64,000 bases of DNA from an uncultured Oscillospiraceae bacterium (GCA_902490585.1 CABUEI010000003.1:1-64000); one strand, 5' to 3'; positions 8,781 through 18,303 are shown, counted from the first letter of the stretch. The notes: generated from the letters alone by a model not told the origin. Numbers and translations are program-made.

Positions 8781-9192
8781 CATCGTCCTCCTTTTCCGAG
8801 CGCTTATGCAGTTGCTCCAGTACGTCTTTCAGCTTCTTCGGCACTGGCAATCCGAGGTGCGCGGCATTCTCAATCAAAGACACTCCCTCGTTCGAGAGGT
8901 AGAAGAAAATAACCGCAGTCCGCAGAACAGAACCCGCGCCGATTATCCTCGTATCAAGAATATGCCCCAAGCCCACAAGCGCGAAAATCAGCACCTTCTT
9001 GCAGATGCCCTTGAACCCGACTGCGCTGGACAGCTTCTTGTCAACAAATGCGCACATAATTCCCGTGATGTAGTCAATCACCACAAAAGCGATAAGCGCA
9101 TACAGCAGCCCGTCACAGCCGCCGAGAAACCACCCGAGCCAACCGCCAACCGCAGTAAATACGACCTGAACTCCGTTCCAAAATTCTCTCAT
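8770..9192 (-). CDS. Phage holin (toxin secretion/phage lysis family)
   Basis: About 140 aa from the ATG at 9192, which has a GGAGGGATTTAT site. The family core is clear: LLYALIAFVVIDYITGIMCAF, then a KGICKKVLIFALVGLGHILD segment and a charged C-terminal tail (KRSEKEDDDED). Two to three membrane segments are visible. It forms the membrane lesion that lets the downstream lysozyme reach the wall. Confidence 0.92.
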   Translation of the reverse strand: MREFWNGVQVVFTAVGGWLGWFLGGCDGLLYALIAFVVIDYITGIMCAFVDKKLSSAVGFKGICKKVLIFALVGLGHILDTRIIGAGSVLRTAVIFFYLSNEGVSLIENAAHLGLPVPKKLKDVLEQLHKRSEKEDDDED

Positions 9193-9206
9193 ATAAATCC
9201 CTCCAT

Positions 9207-10931
9207 TCATTCGTCAACAATATCGTAAGTTATTTTCATGACCTGCCCGTCCAGCTTTCGCACAGGTTCGGACAGATTATTTATAGTGGTAAGACATAGC
9301 TTGCAGATACCCAGTGCAAAGCCTAAGTAGTGCTGATTGCTGCTTGAATACGGGTAAAACGGAAGAATATACAGTGGCAATGTCAGCCCGTCCGTCTTTA
9401 TAATGTTTGCATACGAATACAGATAATTGCTCCCGTAAGTCGGAGCAGAAAATCTCATTCTGTATCTTCCGTAATTATCACCGCTCTTGATTATCTCAAG
9501 AGCAAGCATGGAATAAGGTATGTTGCAGCTGTCGCATATCACAAGCGGAGTATTAGTCTTTTCATCAACATAAAATCCCCAGAAACTAGCCGCAGTCATG
9601 TTCGTGAGGGTTCCGTCCGCGACATACTGCCAGATCTTACCCGTGGATTTGCCGTCCTTTGTGAACACACGTAGCTGACCGAAATTGTTTGTTGAAGTAG
9701 CTTCGCTGCCGTTTATCAGAGGATTTTTTGTGATGACGAAATATTTGTCGTCCCACTCAAATGCACTCAGCGCATTACAGTAATCACCGTTCACTCCCGT
9801 TCCATAAAACCATCTGTACGATGATGAAGAATTGTTTACCCTAACATAATTTAAGCCAACTCCGTAATTCTGAAGATGAGTGTCGGTTTCAATGGTTTTC
9901 TTGGAAACTTGTGAATAGTCTGAAAGACTATAAATATAGTGGTGAATATGATGGAGTGATGTAGCAACGATATGTATCTTATCCCCTATAACATACGGAA
10001 AATAGGCAAGCCACTGCGGATTGTCCTCCCAATTCTGGCGCAGCTTTTCTTTTTCCTCCTGCGGAACATAATCGCTGCTTGTGGTGTTGCAATCGTAATA
10101 ATAGCTCCCGTGATGGTAACTGTTGTCGTACATAGAATCGGGAATACGCTCTGCAGCAGGAAACAGTTCAATGACCTTTTTCACGCTGATTATCCCGCAG
10201 AAGGGTTTTTCATTGCTAACGCTTATAGACATCGGGTCAAAGAGAATGACCTCATAAACACACCCATTATGGATATGCTTTCCCAGTAGGCGAACATTTC
10301 CGTTATCGAGCCTGTCCATGTAGAACCACTTATACAAAGCGCAGTTAAACTGCGAATCCAATATGTAATGCCCGACAATGGTATGATATGCCTGCCTGAA
10401 ACTGTCCACAGAGCTGCTGTTGAGGTCAGTTCCTCCGCACGACAGGTTCCAGTAGGAATGGTGCATTCCGTTTGTGCCACCATCCTTGGTGGTAAGACAG
10501 ATACAGCCTATCTCGCCGTTCGCCTTGTCCGAAGCGAAGTCCCATACATGGCGGTAGCCTTTGCCATTCTCAATGCGGCCGCTTTCGTTGGAGTTGTAAG
10601 TTCCAATGCTTGTATCCGTGTTCGTGTTGGCAATTCCCGCATGACCTACTTCTTCGTTTGTCCATGGTAGCATCATATTGTTGCCGTCCTCGGGGATTTT
10701 GTCACGGCAGACTATAACCCCACGAAACGCAGTATCGGCAAGGTTTCCCACAAAATCACGCAGCATATTAAAGCTGCGGTCGTTGTCGGAATCCATGCCG
10801 ATTTCGATGTAATCGGGCGGATTCAGAATAGTGTCCACTGCGTTGGTAATCATGTTTTCCTCGTGCAGTTCCTTAACCACCTCGCCGGATTTCTCGTCAA
10901 AAAGCTGAATTGTCGCTCTGCCTTTAATCAT
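9207..10931 (-). CDS. Phage tail-tip / minor structural protein, unknown fold
   Basis: 574 aa. It opens with a short conserved segment (RATIQLFDEKSGEVVKELHE) often seen at the start of clostridial tail proteins, then a beta-rich body with many Tyr, Ser and Asn residues, like receptor-binding proteins. No catalytic motif is recognised. Its place between the tail endopeptidase-like protein and the holin is where siphophages encode baseplate or fibre proteins, so a host-recognition role is inferred. The start has a strong GGAGGAAG site and overlaps the preceding stop by 4 bp. Confidence 0.7.
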   Translation of the reverse strand: MIKGRATIQLFDEKSGEVVKELHEENMITNAVDTILNPPDYIEIGMDSDNDRSFNMLRDFVGNLADTAFRGVIVCRDKIPEDGNNMMLPWTNEEVGHAGIANTNTDTSIGTYNSNESGRIENGKGYRHVWDFASDKANGEIGCICLTTKDGGTNGMHHSYWNLSCGGTDLNSSSVDSFRQAYHTIVGHYILDSQFNCALYKWFYMDRLDNGNVRLLGKHIHNGCVYEVILFDPMSISVSNEKPFCGIISVKKVIELFPAAERIPDSMYDNSYHHGSYYYDCNTTSSDYVPQEEKEKLRQNWEDNPQWLAYFPYVIGDKIHIVATSLHHIHHYIYSLSDYSQVSKKTIETDTHLQNYGVGLNYVRVNNSSSSYRWFYGTGVNGDYCNALSAFEWDDKYFVITKNPLINGSEATSTNNFGQLRVFTKDGKSTGKIWQYVADGTLTNMTAASFWGFYVDEKTNTPLVICDSCNIPYSMLALEIIKSGDNYGRYRMRFSAPTYGSNYLYSYANIIKTDGLTLPLYILPFYPYSSSNQHYLGFALGICKLCLTTINNLSEPVRKLDGQVMKITYDIVDE

Positions 10932-12700
10932 GTTTCTTCCTCCTCAAATGGTACATAAATAAACGATGTCTGAAAACTTCCGCACGGAGCATTATTCAGA
11001 ACATCGGTCAGATTTCCGACATCTCCGTCATACAGCAGAGTAATGCTCTGAACACTGTCTTTCATCACGGAACTGCCGAATGTCAGCCAGATTGTCGAAC
11101 CGAAGTTACCAGTGCCGAAATCAGCGGAAATCGGCTGCAAGCGGACTGTTTCCTTTTCGGTGGTGACTATCATTGTGAAAGCCGTGGTTTCAATGCGGTC
11201 AGCCTTGACGGGATTTCGCAGTTCAAGATACAGCTTTCTGTTCGAGATGTTCACCACGGTTATTGGCGGCGGTGTAATTATCTTCGGACTCCATACGTCC
11301 GGGAATACCGTGCGGACAGTGGGTTCAAGAGTTTTTCTGCCCCTCTCACGCTTAATGAAAGCAGGCATAGGTTCGGTGAAAACGAACTTGTGCGACTTGA
11401 GTATCTCGAACAAAAGTGTATCCGATGTACGCACAAGGTACTTTCTGATGGTTCGGCGCATAGTAAAATGAACCTCGTCATCACGGGCTTCAATGTAGCC
11501 GTCCCACGGTGTATCTCCGGCAAGGTAAGCGCCCATTACATAGCCCCATGTCTGCATTTTCGGGCATTTACCCTCTGCGCCATCCGGCGAAATCACGCTC
11601 AGCGACATTGTATTTTGACCTACTTCCGATGTAAACGGATAGGTGTAGGTCTTTGTATGCGAACCCTCGCTGAAATACTCCTCATACCGCATGACCTCAT
11701 TTTCGTTCTTTTTCAGAATGAACGCTAATGTTCCCGCAGAAGATATTACGAACTTCACGGTCGAGCAGAATGCAGCGTAGGTCGCTTGAATTGCGTTATA
11801 GGTAATACGGAAAATCCGCTGCGACTTCTCCGTAATCGAAATATCTGTGCTGTTTGTCGCAGTTTTCAGTTCCGCTGTGGATTCGCCCACATCTTTGCGA
11901 ATCTCGTTCGTTTTCTGCTCCATCTGGTAGAGATTGTCCGAAATGCTCGGTCTGTAATCTCCGACCTCAATCGAAATCTCACAGCGGTTGAACGGATTGA
12001 AACTCATTGCAATAATACGGGTGTTCACGTTGAGGTCGAACGGGTGGAATACTATCTGTACATTGTCGCCCACGGAGAAATTGATGTTTTTATACAGTGT
12101 CAAGCCGTAGTTCGTAGTCCCCGAACGGCTGTCGGTTTCCATTGTGAGGTCAGACACATTTCTGCCGTCCATAATGCCGATGTATTCCTGCGAACCTCTG
12201 TGACTGCAGATATTTATTTCGTTTCCGTTGTACTCGATTTCACCGCCGCATAAGGCTATAAGCTGCATTAAAGCGGCTCTGCGGGTACATTCTCGGTTGA
12301 TTTTCATCTTTATCGGGATAGTCGGGTCGCATATTCCTGCAGTCATAGAAGTGCCTTGCAACAAAGAAATAAGGCACTCACTCGGAGCGCCCTCGAAGTC
12401 AAATTCAGTCAGCTTGTATTCGTCATTGTTCAGTTCGTAGGACTTATGTTCGCACTCCACGGTGCAAACCGCAATACCACTCGACAGCGACTTTGACACT
12501 TTCACCACGTTGAAAAGATAATTCAGCGTGTCGCTCTTGAGTTCAACCTCAAGCCCTGTGAAAATCTCCGCTGCCGCCGAAGAAATTACGGTAAATTGAA
12601 AGGTGCATTCTCCGTTCAGGCTGTCGGTGAGCGATGCGGAAATAACCCTCGTAAACACACCACGAATATTTCCGTTTTCAGTAACAGTTATCTGCGTCAT
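10928..12700 (-). CDS. Tail-associated protein (prophage endopeptidase tail / Tal-like)
   Basis: 590 aa. The first 260 residues resemble the gp27/Tal fold: repeated beta strands, then GEIEYNGNEINICSHRG, and a tail-tip signature (GDNVQIVF ... ISIEVGDYRPSISDNLYQ). The C-terminal half is a series of beta-sandwich-like segments of unknown role. It probably forms the tail tip hub. The ATG overlaps the tape measure stop (TAATG). No separate distal tail protein gene lies between it and the tape measure, which is unusual; Dit function may be carried by this protein or its neighbour. Confidence 0.78.
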   Translation of the reverse strand: MTQITVTENGNIRGVFTRVISASLTDSLNGECTFQFTVISSAAAEIFTGLEVELKSDTLNYLFNVVKVSKSLSSGIAVCTVECEHKSYELNNDEYKLTEFDFEGAPSECLISLLQGTSMTAGICDPTIPIKMKINRECTRRAALMQLIALCGGEIEYNGNEINICSHRGSQEYIGIMDGRNVSDLTMETDSRSGTTNYGLTLYKNINFSVGDNVQIVFHPFDLNVNTRIIAMSFNPFNRCEISIEVGDYRPSISDNLYQMEQKTNEIRKDVGESTAELKTATNSTDISITEKSQRIFRITYNAIQATYAAFCSTVKFVISSAGTLAFILKKNENEVMRYEEYFSEGSHTKTYTYPFTSEVGQNTMSLSVISPDGAEGKCPKMQTWGYVMGAYLAGDTPWDGYIEARDDEVHFTMRRTIRKYLVRTSDTLLFEILKSHKFVFTEPMPAFIKRERGRKTLEPTVRTVFPDVWSPKIITPPPITVVNISNRKLYLELRNPVKADRIETTAFTMIVTTEKETVRLQPISADFGTGNFGSTIWLTFGSSVMKDSVQSITLLYDGDVGNLTDVLNNAPCGSFQTSFIYVPFEEEET

Positions 12701-15165
12701 TACACCGCCCCCGCATTTCTCACAGTGACTTTATTCTGATTCCATTGTATCCGCGAAACCACCTTTGTAAGCGTAATTCCGTCAATGGTAAGCGGAATTG
12801 TTACATCAAAAGCCTGTGTCTGTCCGAAACCGTTGAACCCCGATACCGTGCCGTTCATATCCATGTCGAAATCCGAGGGAATAGCGTTCTGCATTTCCTT
12901 TGAAACATCTTTCATCTCATCACCGAAACCCTCGCCAAGACCCTCTGCCATAAAGCCGCCGAGGTTTGCGAACAGCTTTGACGGGGAGTGTATGCCGAAG
13001 AAATCCTTAATGCCGTCCACAATGCCGCCGAAAAATCCGCTTATCTGATTCCACAGCCAAGCGCCCGCGTCAGAGATACCTTGCCACAGACCTTTCAGCA
13101 GATTGCCGCCGACCTCTGCCATATTGCCGAAGTAGCTGCCGAATGCGTCCACGATTCCTGTTATGATTTGCGGAATTGCCTTGACTATCTCAATAATGAT
13201 TGTCGGGAGGTTTTCAATCAGCGCAATAAACAGCTGAACACCTGCCGCGATAAGCTGCGGAATTGCTCCAATTACTGCGTCAATAACGCTTGAAATAATC
13301 TGCGGAATAGCCGCAACAATGGTCGTGATGATTGTCGGGAGGTTCTGCACAAGCGAGATGAGCAGCTTTATTCCGGCTTCGACGATAAGCGGAATTGCGG
13401 AAATCACCGCCTTGATTATGCCGTCAATTATCTGCGGAATGACCTCCACGATTGCCGCGATTATATCCGGCAGAGCGGTAACAAGAGAGGTGAGCAGCTG
13501 TATTCCCGCTTCGATTATCTGCGGTATTGCACCGATAAGGAAATCCACAATGCCCGTGATGATTTGCGGGAGCGCTTCAATGAGAACGGGCAGCGCGTCG
13601 AGTATGCCCTGTGCAAGTCCAACAACTAACTGCAAAGCAGCGTCAAGTATAAGCGGCAGATTGTCAATTAGCGTTTTCACTATCTCAACGACTACCGTCA
13701 CGATCTGCGGAACAAGCTGCGGAATCGTGTCCGCAATGCCTTTAATAAGCGACAGCAGAATATCCGCTCCCGCCGAAACTATCTGCGGAAGTAACCCCAC
13801 CAAAGCCGAAATAATCTCGGTCACGATTTTAGCGAGTGTCGGAGTGAGTTCGGAGATTGCCGACAGCAGACCGTCCGCAAGCGCCTTGATTATCTCCGGA
13901 GCGCTTTCAAGAACTGCTCCAGCAATTGAGGAAACCAGCTTTGCGGCTTGCGGAATGAGAGTTTTTATTGCGTCAATAACGCTTGAAACGCCGTTTTTCA
14001 ACTCATCGGCGGCATTATCGTTTCCCGCAAGCAGGTCGGCAAGTCCGTCCGTAATCTGCGTTATTCCGGGCAGAAGTTCTCCCACCATGCGATTTTTCAG
14101 ACCGCCTGCGGTATTTGAAAGGCGAGTAAGGCTATCCTCAAAAGCGGCAGATGCGGCTACGGCTTCGTTGCTCATTACCATGCCGTAGTCCTCGGCTTCT
14201 TGTTTCAAACGCTCGGTTTCCTCTGCGGTGATGTTCAGAACGGCAGCCATATCCGTTGCGGATTTACCGAGGAGGTCGTTTGCGGCGGCGGTACGCTCTG
14301 CGCCCGATTCCATGCCTTGCAAAGCGGAAATAACAAGCGACAACTGCTCGTCTTGGCTTTTGCCGTTCAAGTCCTCGATAGACAGTCCCACAGCAGACAG
14401 CTTTTCGGCAGCTGAATCCGAGCCGTTTGCCGCGTCAGTTATGACGGTAGACAGCTTTTTCATTCCCGACTGGAGATTGTCCACGTCAGCGCCGCAGCGT
14501 TCAAATACATAGCCCCATTTCTGATAACTTTCGGCGCTGATACCGATTTTCTGCGAGGTCTTGTCGATTTGGTCGCCCGCCGAGCCGACTTCGTTTGCCA
14601 TATCCCACAGCTTTTTCCCCGCGGTAACACAGGCTGTCCCGACTGCCGCCGCAGCCGCCCCGAGAGCCGCGCCGATTTTCTTTGCGGTATCTCCCAGCTT
14701 GCTCAGCTTTCCGTCAGCGTCCTCGCTTGTGTCGGCGGCTTTCTTGACAGCGCCGGAGAAATCCTTTGCTTCATCTCCGGCTTCATCAAAGCACTTGTCG
14801 GCATTTGCGAGAGCGGTGTTGTTGGAGTTCAGCTCACGCTCCATTCCGTTCAGAGCCGCCTGCGCGTTGTTCAGCTGAATCTGCCAGCTTTGGGTGCGGC
14901 GGTCGTTCTCGCCGAATGACTCTGCGGCATTGGCAAGGGCAGAACAGAGCGTTTCGATTTTCTGTTTCTGCTGGTCGATTTCCTTGTTGAGGACTTGATT
15001 TCGTGCTGTGAGCGCCTCGGCAGATTTATCGTTCTTGTCGAACTGGGAATCCACAAGCTTCATTTCAGAACCAAGCACCTTGAAAGAATTGTTTATTTCG
15101 GCGAGGGATTTCTTGAATTCCTTTTCACCCTCAAGACCGATTTTCAAGCCAAAATTCTCGGACAT
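12700..15165 (-). CDS. Tail tape measure protein
   Basis: 821 aa. The N-terminal coiled coil (1-120) is followed by a TP901-type core (about 150-400), then roughly seven hydrophobic repeats of about 38-42 aa rich in IPQII, LPxII and LISLV (about 400-690). The end has HSPSKLF, typical of tape measures. It sets tail length and probably reaches the cell membrane during DNA entry. The ATG has an AAGGAGGTGA site. A terminator hairpin lies directly upstream (15194-15215) because an inserted moron ends there. Confidence 0.93.
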   Translation of the reverse strand: MSENFGLKIGLEGEKEFKKSLAEINNSFKVLGSEMKLVDSQFDKNDKSAEALTARNQVLNKEIDQQKQKIETLCSALANAAESFGENDRRTQSWQIQLNNAQAALNGMERELNSNNTALANADKCFDEAGDEAKDFSGAVKKAADTSEDADGKLSKLGDTAKKIGAALGAAAAAVGTACVTAGKKLWDMANEVGSAGDQIDKTSQKIGISAESYQKWGYVFERCGADVDNLQSGMKKLSTVITDAANGSDSAAEKLSAVGLSIEDLNGKSQDEQLSLVISALQGMESGAERTAAANDLLGKSATDMAAVLNITAEETERLKQEAEDYGMVMSNEAVAASAAFEDSLTRLSNTAGGLKNRMVGELLPGITQITDGLADLLAGNDNAADELKNGVSSVIDAIKTLIPQAAKLVSSIAGAVLESAPEIIKALADGLLSAISELTPTLAKIVTEIISALVGLLPQIVSAGADILLSLIKGIADTIPQLVPQIVTVVVEIVKTLIDNLPLILDAALQLVVGLAQGILDALPVLIEALPQIITGIVDFLIGAIPQIIEAGIQLLTSLVTALPDIIAAIVEVIPQIIDGIIKAVISAIPLIVEAGIKLLISLVQNLPTIITTIVAAIPQIISSVIDAVIGAIPQLIAAGVQLFIALIENLPTIIIEIVKAIPQIITGIVDAFGSYFGNMAEVGGNLLKGLWQGISDAGAWLWNQISGFFGGIVDGIKDFFGIHSPSKLFANLGGFMAEGLGEGFGDEMKDVSKEMQNAIPSDFDMDMNGTVSGFNGFGQTQAFDVTIPLTIDGITLTKVVSRIQWNQNKVTVRNAGAV

Positions 15166-15193
15166 TCTGCGTCACCTCCTTGGAAAAAGGGCA

Positions 15194-15215
15194 TAAAAAA
15201 AGAGCCTTGCGGCTC
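15194..15215 (-). terminator. Terminator between the hydrolase moron and the tape measure
   Basis: Stem GAGCC-GCAA-GGCTC followed by seven T and TATGCCC on the minus strand. It ends the hydrolase moron, and late transcription must read through it to reach the tape measure gene. Confidence 0.75.
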
Positions 15216-15289
15216 GGTGGGAATATGAAAAAGGAGCAGCCGTGGTGACTACCCCTTTAGTGTGTTAAACTGCTCGATAAATGGGAATT

Positions 15290-16195
15290 TTATTGCCATT
15301 CACTAATAAATCTTATAATCCGCTTAAAACTATCCCGACGAGCCTTTTCACATTCTTCCTGATAATTAGTTTCTGTCGGTATCATAAGAGTAATCATAAA
15401 TTTGGTTATCGGGTTCATTTCATTCATACCGTCCACTAATGCGTGGCTTCCTTTTTCATAAATATGCGATTCAACTTTATGCGGATAATTTGTATCCTTA
15501 AATATCTTTAACATTCTTGAAACAGCAATATCAGACGGCCAACAATCGTCATTCCTTACAGCAAGCAGTAATACGTCTGCATTCATATTTTCAATTTTGA
15601 TTCTTGATTCCGGATTCAGTGATTTTGACATAAAATCATATCCGAATCTCATAAATCTTCTTAACCCGTATCCTTCTGCATTTTTAGCGAGTCTGAACCA
15701 ATTAAGCATACCTTTATCAAGAAGAGGACATTCAGTATATGGTAAATCCTTATTGTGAAATGTATATACGGAACAATGCAGTCTTTTATTATTTGAAGAT
15801 GTACCTTCCATTACATAGTCATAAGGAACAACAGGTATTACACAGGTAATGTCGGGGATAAGTGATGCGCACAAAAGCGTATATCCTGCTCCGGTAGAAG
15901 CACCTGTCATAGCTATCTTTTCTATTCCTTGAGTTTCTTTTAACCATTTCACAGCCTTTTCAACATAATCAACGGGAATAGACGCAAGATTTTTTGACAG
16001 TCCCTTCCAGAGATAGAAGCCTAAAACCAACACGTTATATCCTGCTTTTCTTAAAAAGCCGGACATCGCTATGCTTGTCTTTTCATCACAAGAAGCTCCG
16101 CCTACCGAAATAATCGCTTTATTCTTTTCCTTATTTCCCTTATAGTAGTGAGCAAGGAATCCTTCGTTTTCTAACGAACACTTTATTTCGCTCAT
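15290..16195 (-). CDS. Alpha/beta hydrolase, acyl-CoA thioesterase (BAAT C-terminal)-like moron
   Basis: About 301 aa from the ATG at 16195, which follows TTGGAGAATATT. The fold markers are GxSxG in MTGASTGAGY (nucleophile Ser), an Asp in VRNDDCWPSD and a His in GSHALVDG, the triad order of the BAAT/dienelactone hydrolase group. The substrate is unknown. It sits between the tail chaperone and tape measure genes, where siphophages normally have nothing. With its own promoter (16294-16322) and terminator (15194-15215) it is a classic moron, likely expressed in the lysogen. Base composition looks more AT-rich than the flanking tail genes. Confidence 0.8.
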   Translation of the reverse strand: MSEIKCSLENEGFLAHYYKGNKEKNKAIISVGGASCDEKTSIAMSGFLRKAGYNVLVLGFYLWKGLSKNLASIPVDYVEKAVKWLKETQGIEKIAMTGASTGAGYTLLCASLIPDITCVIPVVPYDYVMEGTSSNNKRLHCSVYTFHNKDLPYTECPLLDKGMLNWFRLAKNAEGYGLRRFMRFGYDFMSKSLNPESRIKIENMNADVLLLAVRNDDCWPSDIAVSRMLKIFKDTNYPHKVESHIYEKGSHALVDGMNEMNPITKFMITLMIPTETNYQEECEKARRDSFKRIIRFISEWQ

Positions 16196-16293
16196 AATAT
16201 TCTCCAATTTATTATGTAATCATATGAAAGAATATGATTTTTTATAATTCCAACTTCCGATTTAGCGAGCAGATAAACTACTCTTTACAATTG

Positions 16294-16322
16294 ATTATAC
16301 CACACATTTCCACATTTTTCAA
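16294..16322 (-). promoter_or_regulatory. Promoter of the hydrolase moron
   Basis: TTGAAA, 17 bp, TATAAT on the minus strand, about 100 bp before the ATG. It lies just past the tail chaperone stop. Confidence 0.8.
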
Positions 16323-16334
16323 CCACTTTTCCAA

Positions 16335-16526
16335 TCAAATCCCCACCGGCACCACCTCATCAATGTACATCTCCCTTTTCGGCTTTACAATCCCCATAAA
16401 CTGCTTATGGCACTCCCACAAATCCAGCAGAAACCCGAACGGCATAAGCCACACCTCTTCCGAACCTAGGTGCAGCTGCGCCGTGCCGTAATAGAACAGT
16501 CGGGTGAACAGCTCATCGTCATTCAC
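16335..16526 (-). CDS. Tail assembly chaperone, frameshift extension (gpT-like)
   Basis: 63 codons from a GTG overlapping the stop of the 16523-16903 gene. It has no good ribosome site of its own. A -1 slip at 16538-16544 in the upstream gene leads straight into this frame, giving a fused G-T type protein. Known from lambda-like and many other siphophages, the long form binds the tape measure protein during tail assembly. Confidence 0.75.
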   Translation of the reverse strand: MNDDELFTRLFYYGTAQLHLGSEEVWLMPFGFLLDLWECHKQFMGIVKPKREMYIDEVVPVGI

Positions 16527-16903
16527 CCGACCGCCGAGTTTTTTGAGTTGTCCTCGCTTTCCACATTCCGCTTTGTGCCTTTCAGCATAGCTTCGGTGAT
16601 TGCGTCCTTGTACTCCGCAAGCTCGCCGGGAGAGGTGAGAAGTTCCACGGTTTCCTCGGTGAGCAGCGGTTTTTTATCCTCGCTTTTTAGGTTGTGTATC
16701 TGTATGCCTTGGTTGCAGAGCAGCGTTATCAGCCACACGATTTCATCAAGCGCCATCTCCATATTCTCGGACTTCATCAGCTTGTCGCCAAGATTATCCA
16801 GACCGCCGTAGCGGGTGGAGATCGCCTTTGTCGCGCGCGTGGTGAGAACCATTTCGTACTGCTCACCGCCGATTGTTATTACAGAACTGCGCTCGTTTTC
16901 CAT
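16523..16903 (-). CDS. Tail assembly chaperone, short form (gpG-like)
   Basis: 126 aa, starting MENERSSVITIGGEQYEM. It resembles small acidic tail chaperones that follow the major tail protein gene. Its last codons carry the slippery heptamer A AAA AAC, so a minority of ribosomes should make a fusion with the following 63 codons. The ATG has a GAGGAGG site and lies 3 bp after the major tail stop. Confidence 0.8.
   Translation of the reverse strand: MENERSSVITIGGEQYEMVLTTRATKAISTRYGGLDNLGDKLMKSENMEMALDEIVWLITLLCNQGIQIHNLKSEDKKPLLTEETVELLTSPGELAEYKDAITEAMLKGTKRNVESEDNSKNSAVG
16538..16544 (-). other. Programmed -1 frameshift site (A AAA AAC)
   Basis: The heptamer AAAAAAC is in the correct phase (TCA AAA AAC codons) five codons before the stop of the short chaperone. 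After a -1 slip the reading continues as L-G-G-R-V-N-D-D into the 63-codon frame. Position and gene order match the conserved tail chaperone frameshift of tailed phages. Confidence 0.8.
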
Positions 16904-16906
16904 AGG

Positions 16907-17530
16907 TTAAACCTCCTCGTTTTCTGTCGGTAAAGTTTCGGGCGGGGTAATCGCGTATGCCGGCTCGTACACCGACTTGTACCAGTCCGTAACAACGCTT
17001 GCGGGAACGTCCTTTTCTCCCTCGGTGACTTCCGCTTTCCACGGGTGCTTTCCGCTGCCGTCCGGCTTGTTTCTGCGGAGAACCGTGCCTTCGATAGTCG
17101 GCGTAGAAAACGTGATACTGTCGCCCTTGGTGGCAAGCGAAGTTGACGGAATACCGAACTTGACCCTGTAAAGCCAGAAGTAGCGGTACTTGCCATTGGA
17201 CTTCTTCGCACGAAAGCCGATAGCCACGGGATTTCCACCGTCTTCGCTTGCGGAAATAACCACATTGTTGCTGTCAATAGTCGCTCCGGTCAGAACAGAC
17301 GCGATGCTGTTGCCAATATCATCAATGCCGAGGGAAAGCGTTCCGCTCTTGAACTCCTTGACAATTTCGGACGCTCCGTCATCGGCATAAAGCGTTGCCT
17401 CGGCAAGCTCAACGGACAAATCCGCAGTCATAGCCTTGGCGAGTTTTGCGGGAGTTCCGTAGGTTTCCTCGCCGTTTTCGTCCTCGGTTATAGGCGCAAA
17501 ATAAAGCATATCCAAACCGATAGTTGCCAT
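16907..17530 (-). CDS. Major tail protein (tail tube)
   Basis: 207 aa. It contains the phi13-type tail tube signature: an ATIGLDMLYFAPIT start, DLSVELAEATLYADDG and GFRAKKSNGKYRYFWLYRVKF. It forms the tail tube. The start has GGAGGAG spaced 8 nt from the ATG. The stop is followed by the tail chaperone pair, as expected. Confidence 0.9.
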   Translation of the reverse strand: MATIGLDMLYFAPITEDENGEETYGTPAKLAKAMTADLSVELAEATLYADDGASEIVKEFKSGTLSLGIDDIGNSIASVLTGATIDSNNVVISASEDGGNPVAIGFRAKKSNGKYRYFWLYRVKFGIPSTSLATKGDSITFSTPTIEGTVLRRNKPDGSGKHPWKAEVTEGEKDVPASVVTDWYKSVYEPAYAITPPETLPTENEEV

Positions 17531-17875
17531 TTATATCTCCTCCAATCCGTATTCTTTCGCCACATCAATGGCATAGTGATTGTAGCCCGTATCGTCCTCG
17601 TGACCGACATATTTTCGGGCAGTTATAGTAATATCTGCGCTGATAAGGTCGCGGATAATTTTGCTTTTGGTCTGATTGTAATTACCCTTGCTGAACAACG
17701 AAATTCGCGCTTCCTGTACATCAATTTCGGGTGAATTGTCTGCGTGAAGTTCAAAGCTGTCGTAGAGCGGAGTGAACACCAGATATTCATCGGGCGGTTT
17801 TCCCGAGTACACCGCAGTGCTTGCGGGAATTTTCAGCCGTTTAGCAATTTCTGTTAGTTCGGAAAGCAAGCTCAC
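17531..17875 (-). CDS. Tail terminator / minor head-tail protein
   Basis: 114 aa. It lies between the HK97 gp10-like protein and the major tail protein, where the tail completion (terminator) protein is encoded. The GTG start overlaps the preceding stop (GTGA) and has AAAGGAGG about 10 nt upstream. Motifs such as DNSPEIDVQEARISLFSKGNY resemble the gp11-like family. Function is inferred from position. Confidence 0.7.
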   Translation of the reverse strand: MSLLSELTEIAKRLKIPASTAVYSGKPPDEYLVFTPLYDSFELHADNSPEIDVQEARISLFSKGNYNQTKSKIIRDLISADITITARKYVGHEDDTGYNHYAIDVAKEYGLEEI

Positions 17876-18303
17876 AGCCCCTCGACCTCCTTTTCAAAAG
17901 CGGATTTCATAGCGTCCACGCATTGCTTTTTCACAGCGGTTTTTGCGGGTTTCAGAAAAGGTTTTGCCTGTTGTGTACTTGTGCCGTATTCAAGGATATT
18001 TGCGATTTTAGCGTTGCTTGAACCGTCTGTTCTCGGCTCGGAAAAGCCCACCTTGATGTCATGGTTGCCGTTTTTGTCAACCATAACAGGCGAAAGACCG
18101 AGAGAGCGTTCAAGTTCGCCCGTGGAGCGGGATTCGCTTTTGTTCCCGACACCCACCACAGCGGAAAGGTTGCTCCGAACCTTATCCAAAGCCACCTCTC
18201 CGCCCGCTTGCAGTACCTTTCCCGCGATTGTGTCGGTCTGCGAACCAAGTCGTGACAACTTCGCAAGAAATTCATCGGGCATTTTAACATCAGCTTTAGC
18301 CAC
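17872..18303 (-). CDS. HK97 gp10-like head-tail/tail-completion protein
   Basis: About 143 aa starting at a GTG (18303) with AAAGGAGG spaced 9 nt. The central GFSEPRTDGSSNAKIANILEYGTSTQQAKPF resembles the gp10 family signature (NILEYGTS ... KPFLKPA). It is needed for head-tail joining. It overlaps both neighbours, showing translational coupling. Confidence 0.85.
   Translation of the reverse strand: MAKADVKMPDEFLAKLSRLGSQTDTIAGKVLQAGGEVALDKVRSNLSAVVGVGNKSESRSTGELERSLGLSPVMVDKNGNHDIKVGFSEPRTDGSSNAKIANILEYGTSTQQAKPFLKPAKTAVKKQCVDAMKSAFEKEVEGL

Noticed and set aside
13319..14188. 289-codon plus-strand frame opposite the tape measure gene
   Set aside because: It mirrors the repeated hydrophobic codons of the tape measure protein, has no ribosome site and lies antisense to a clear gene.
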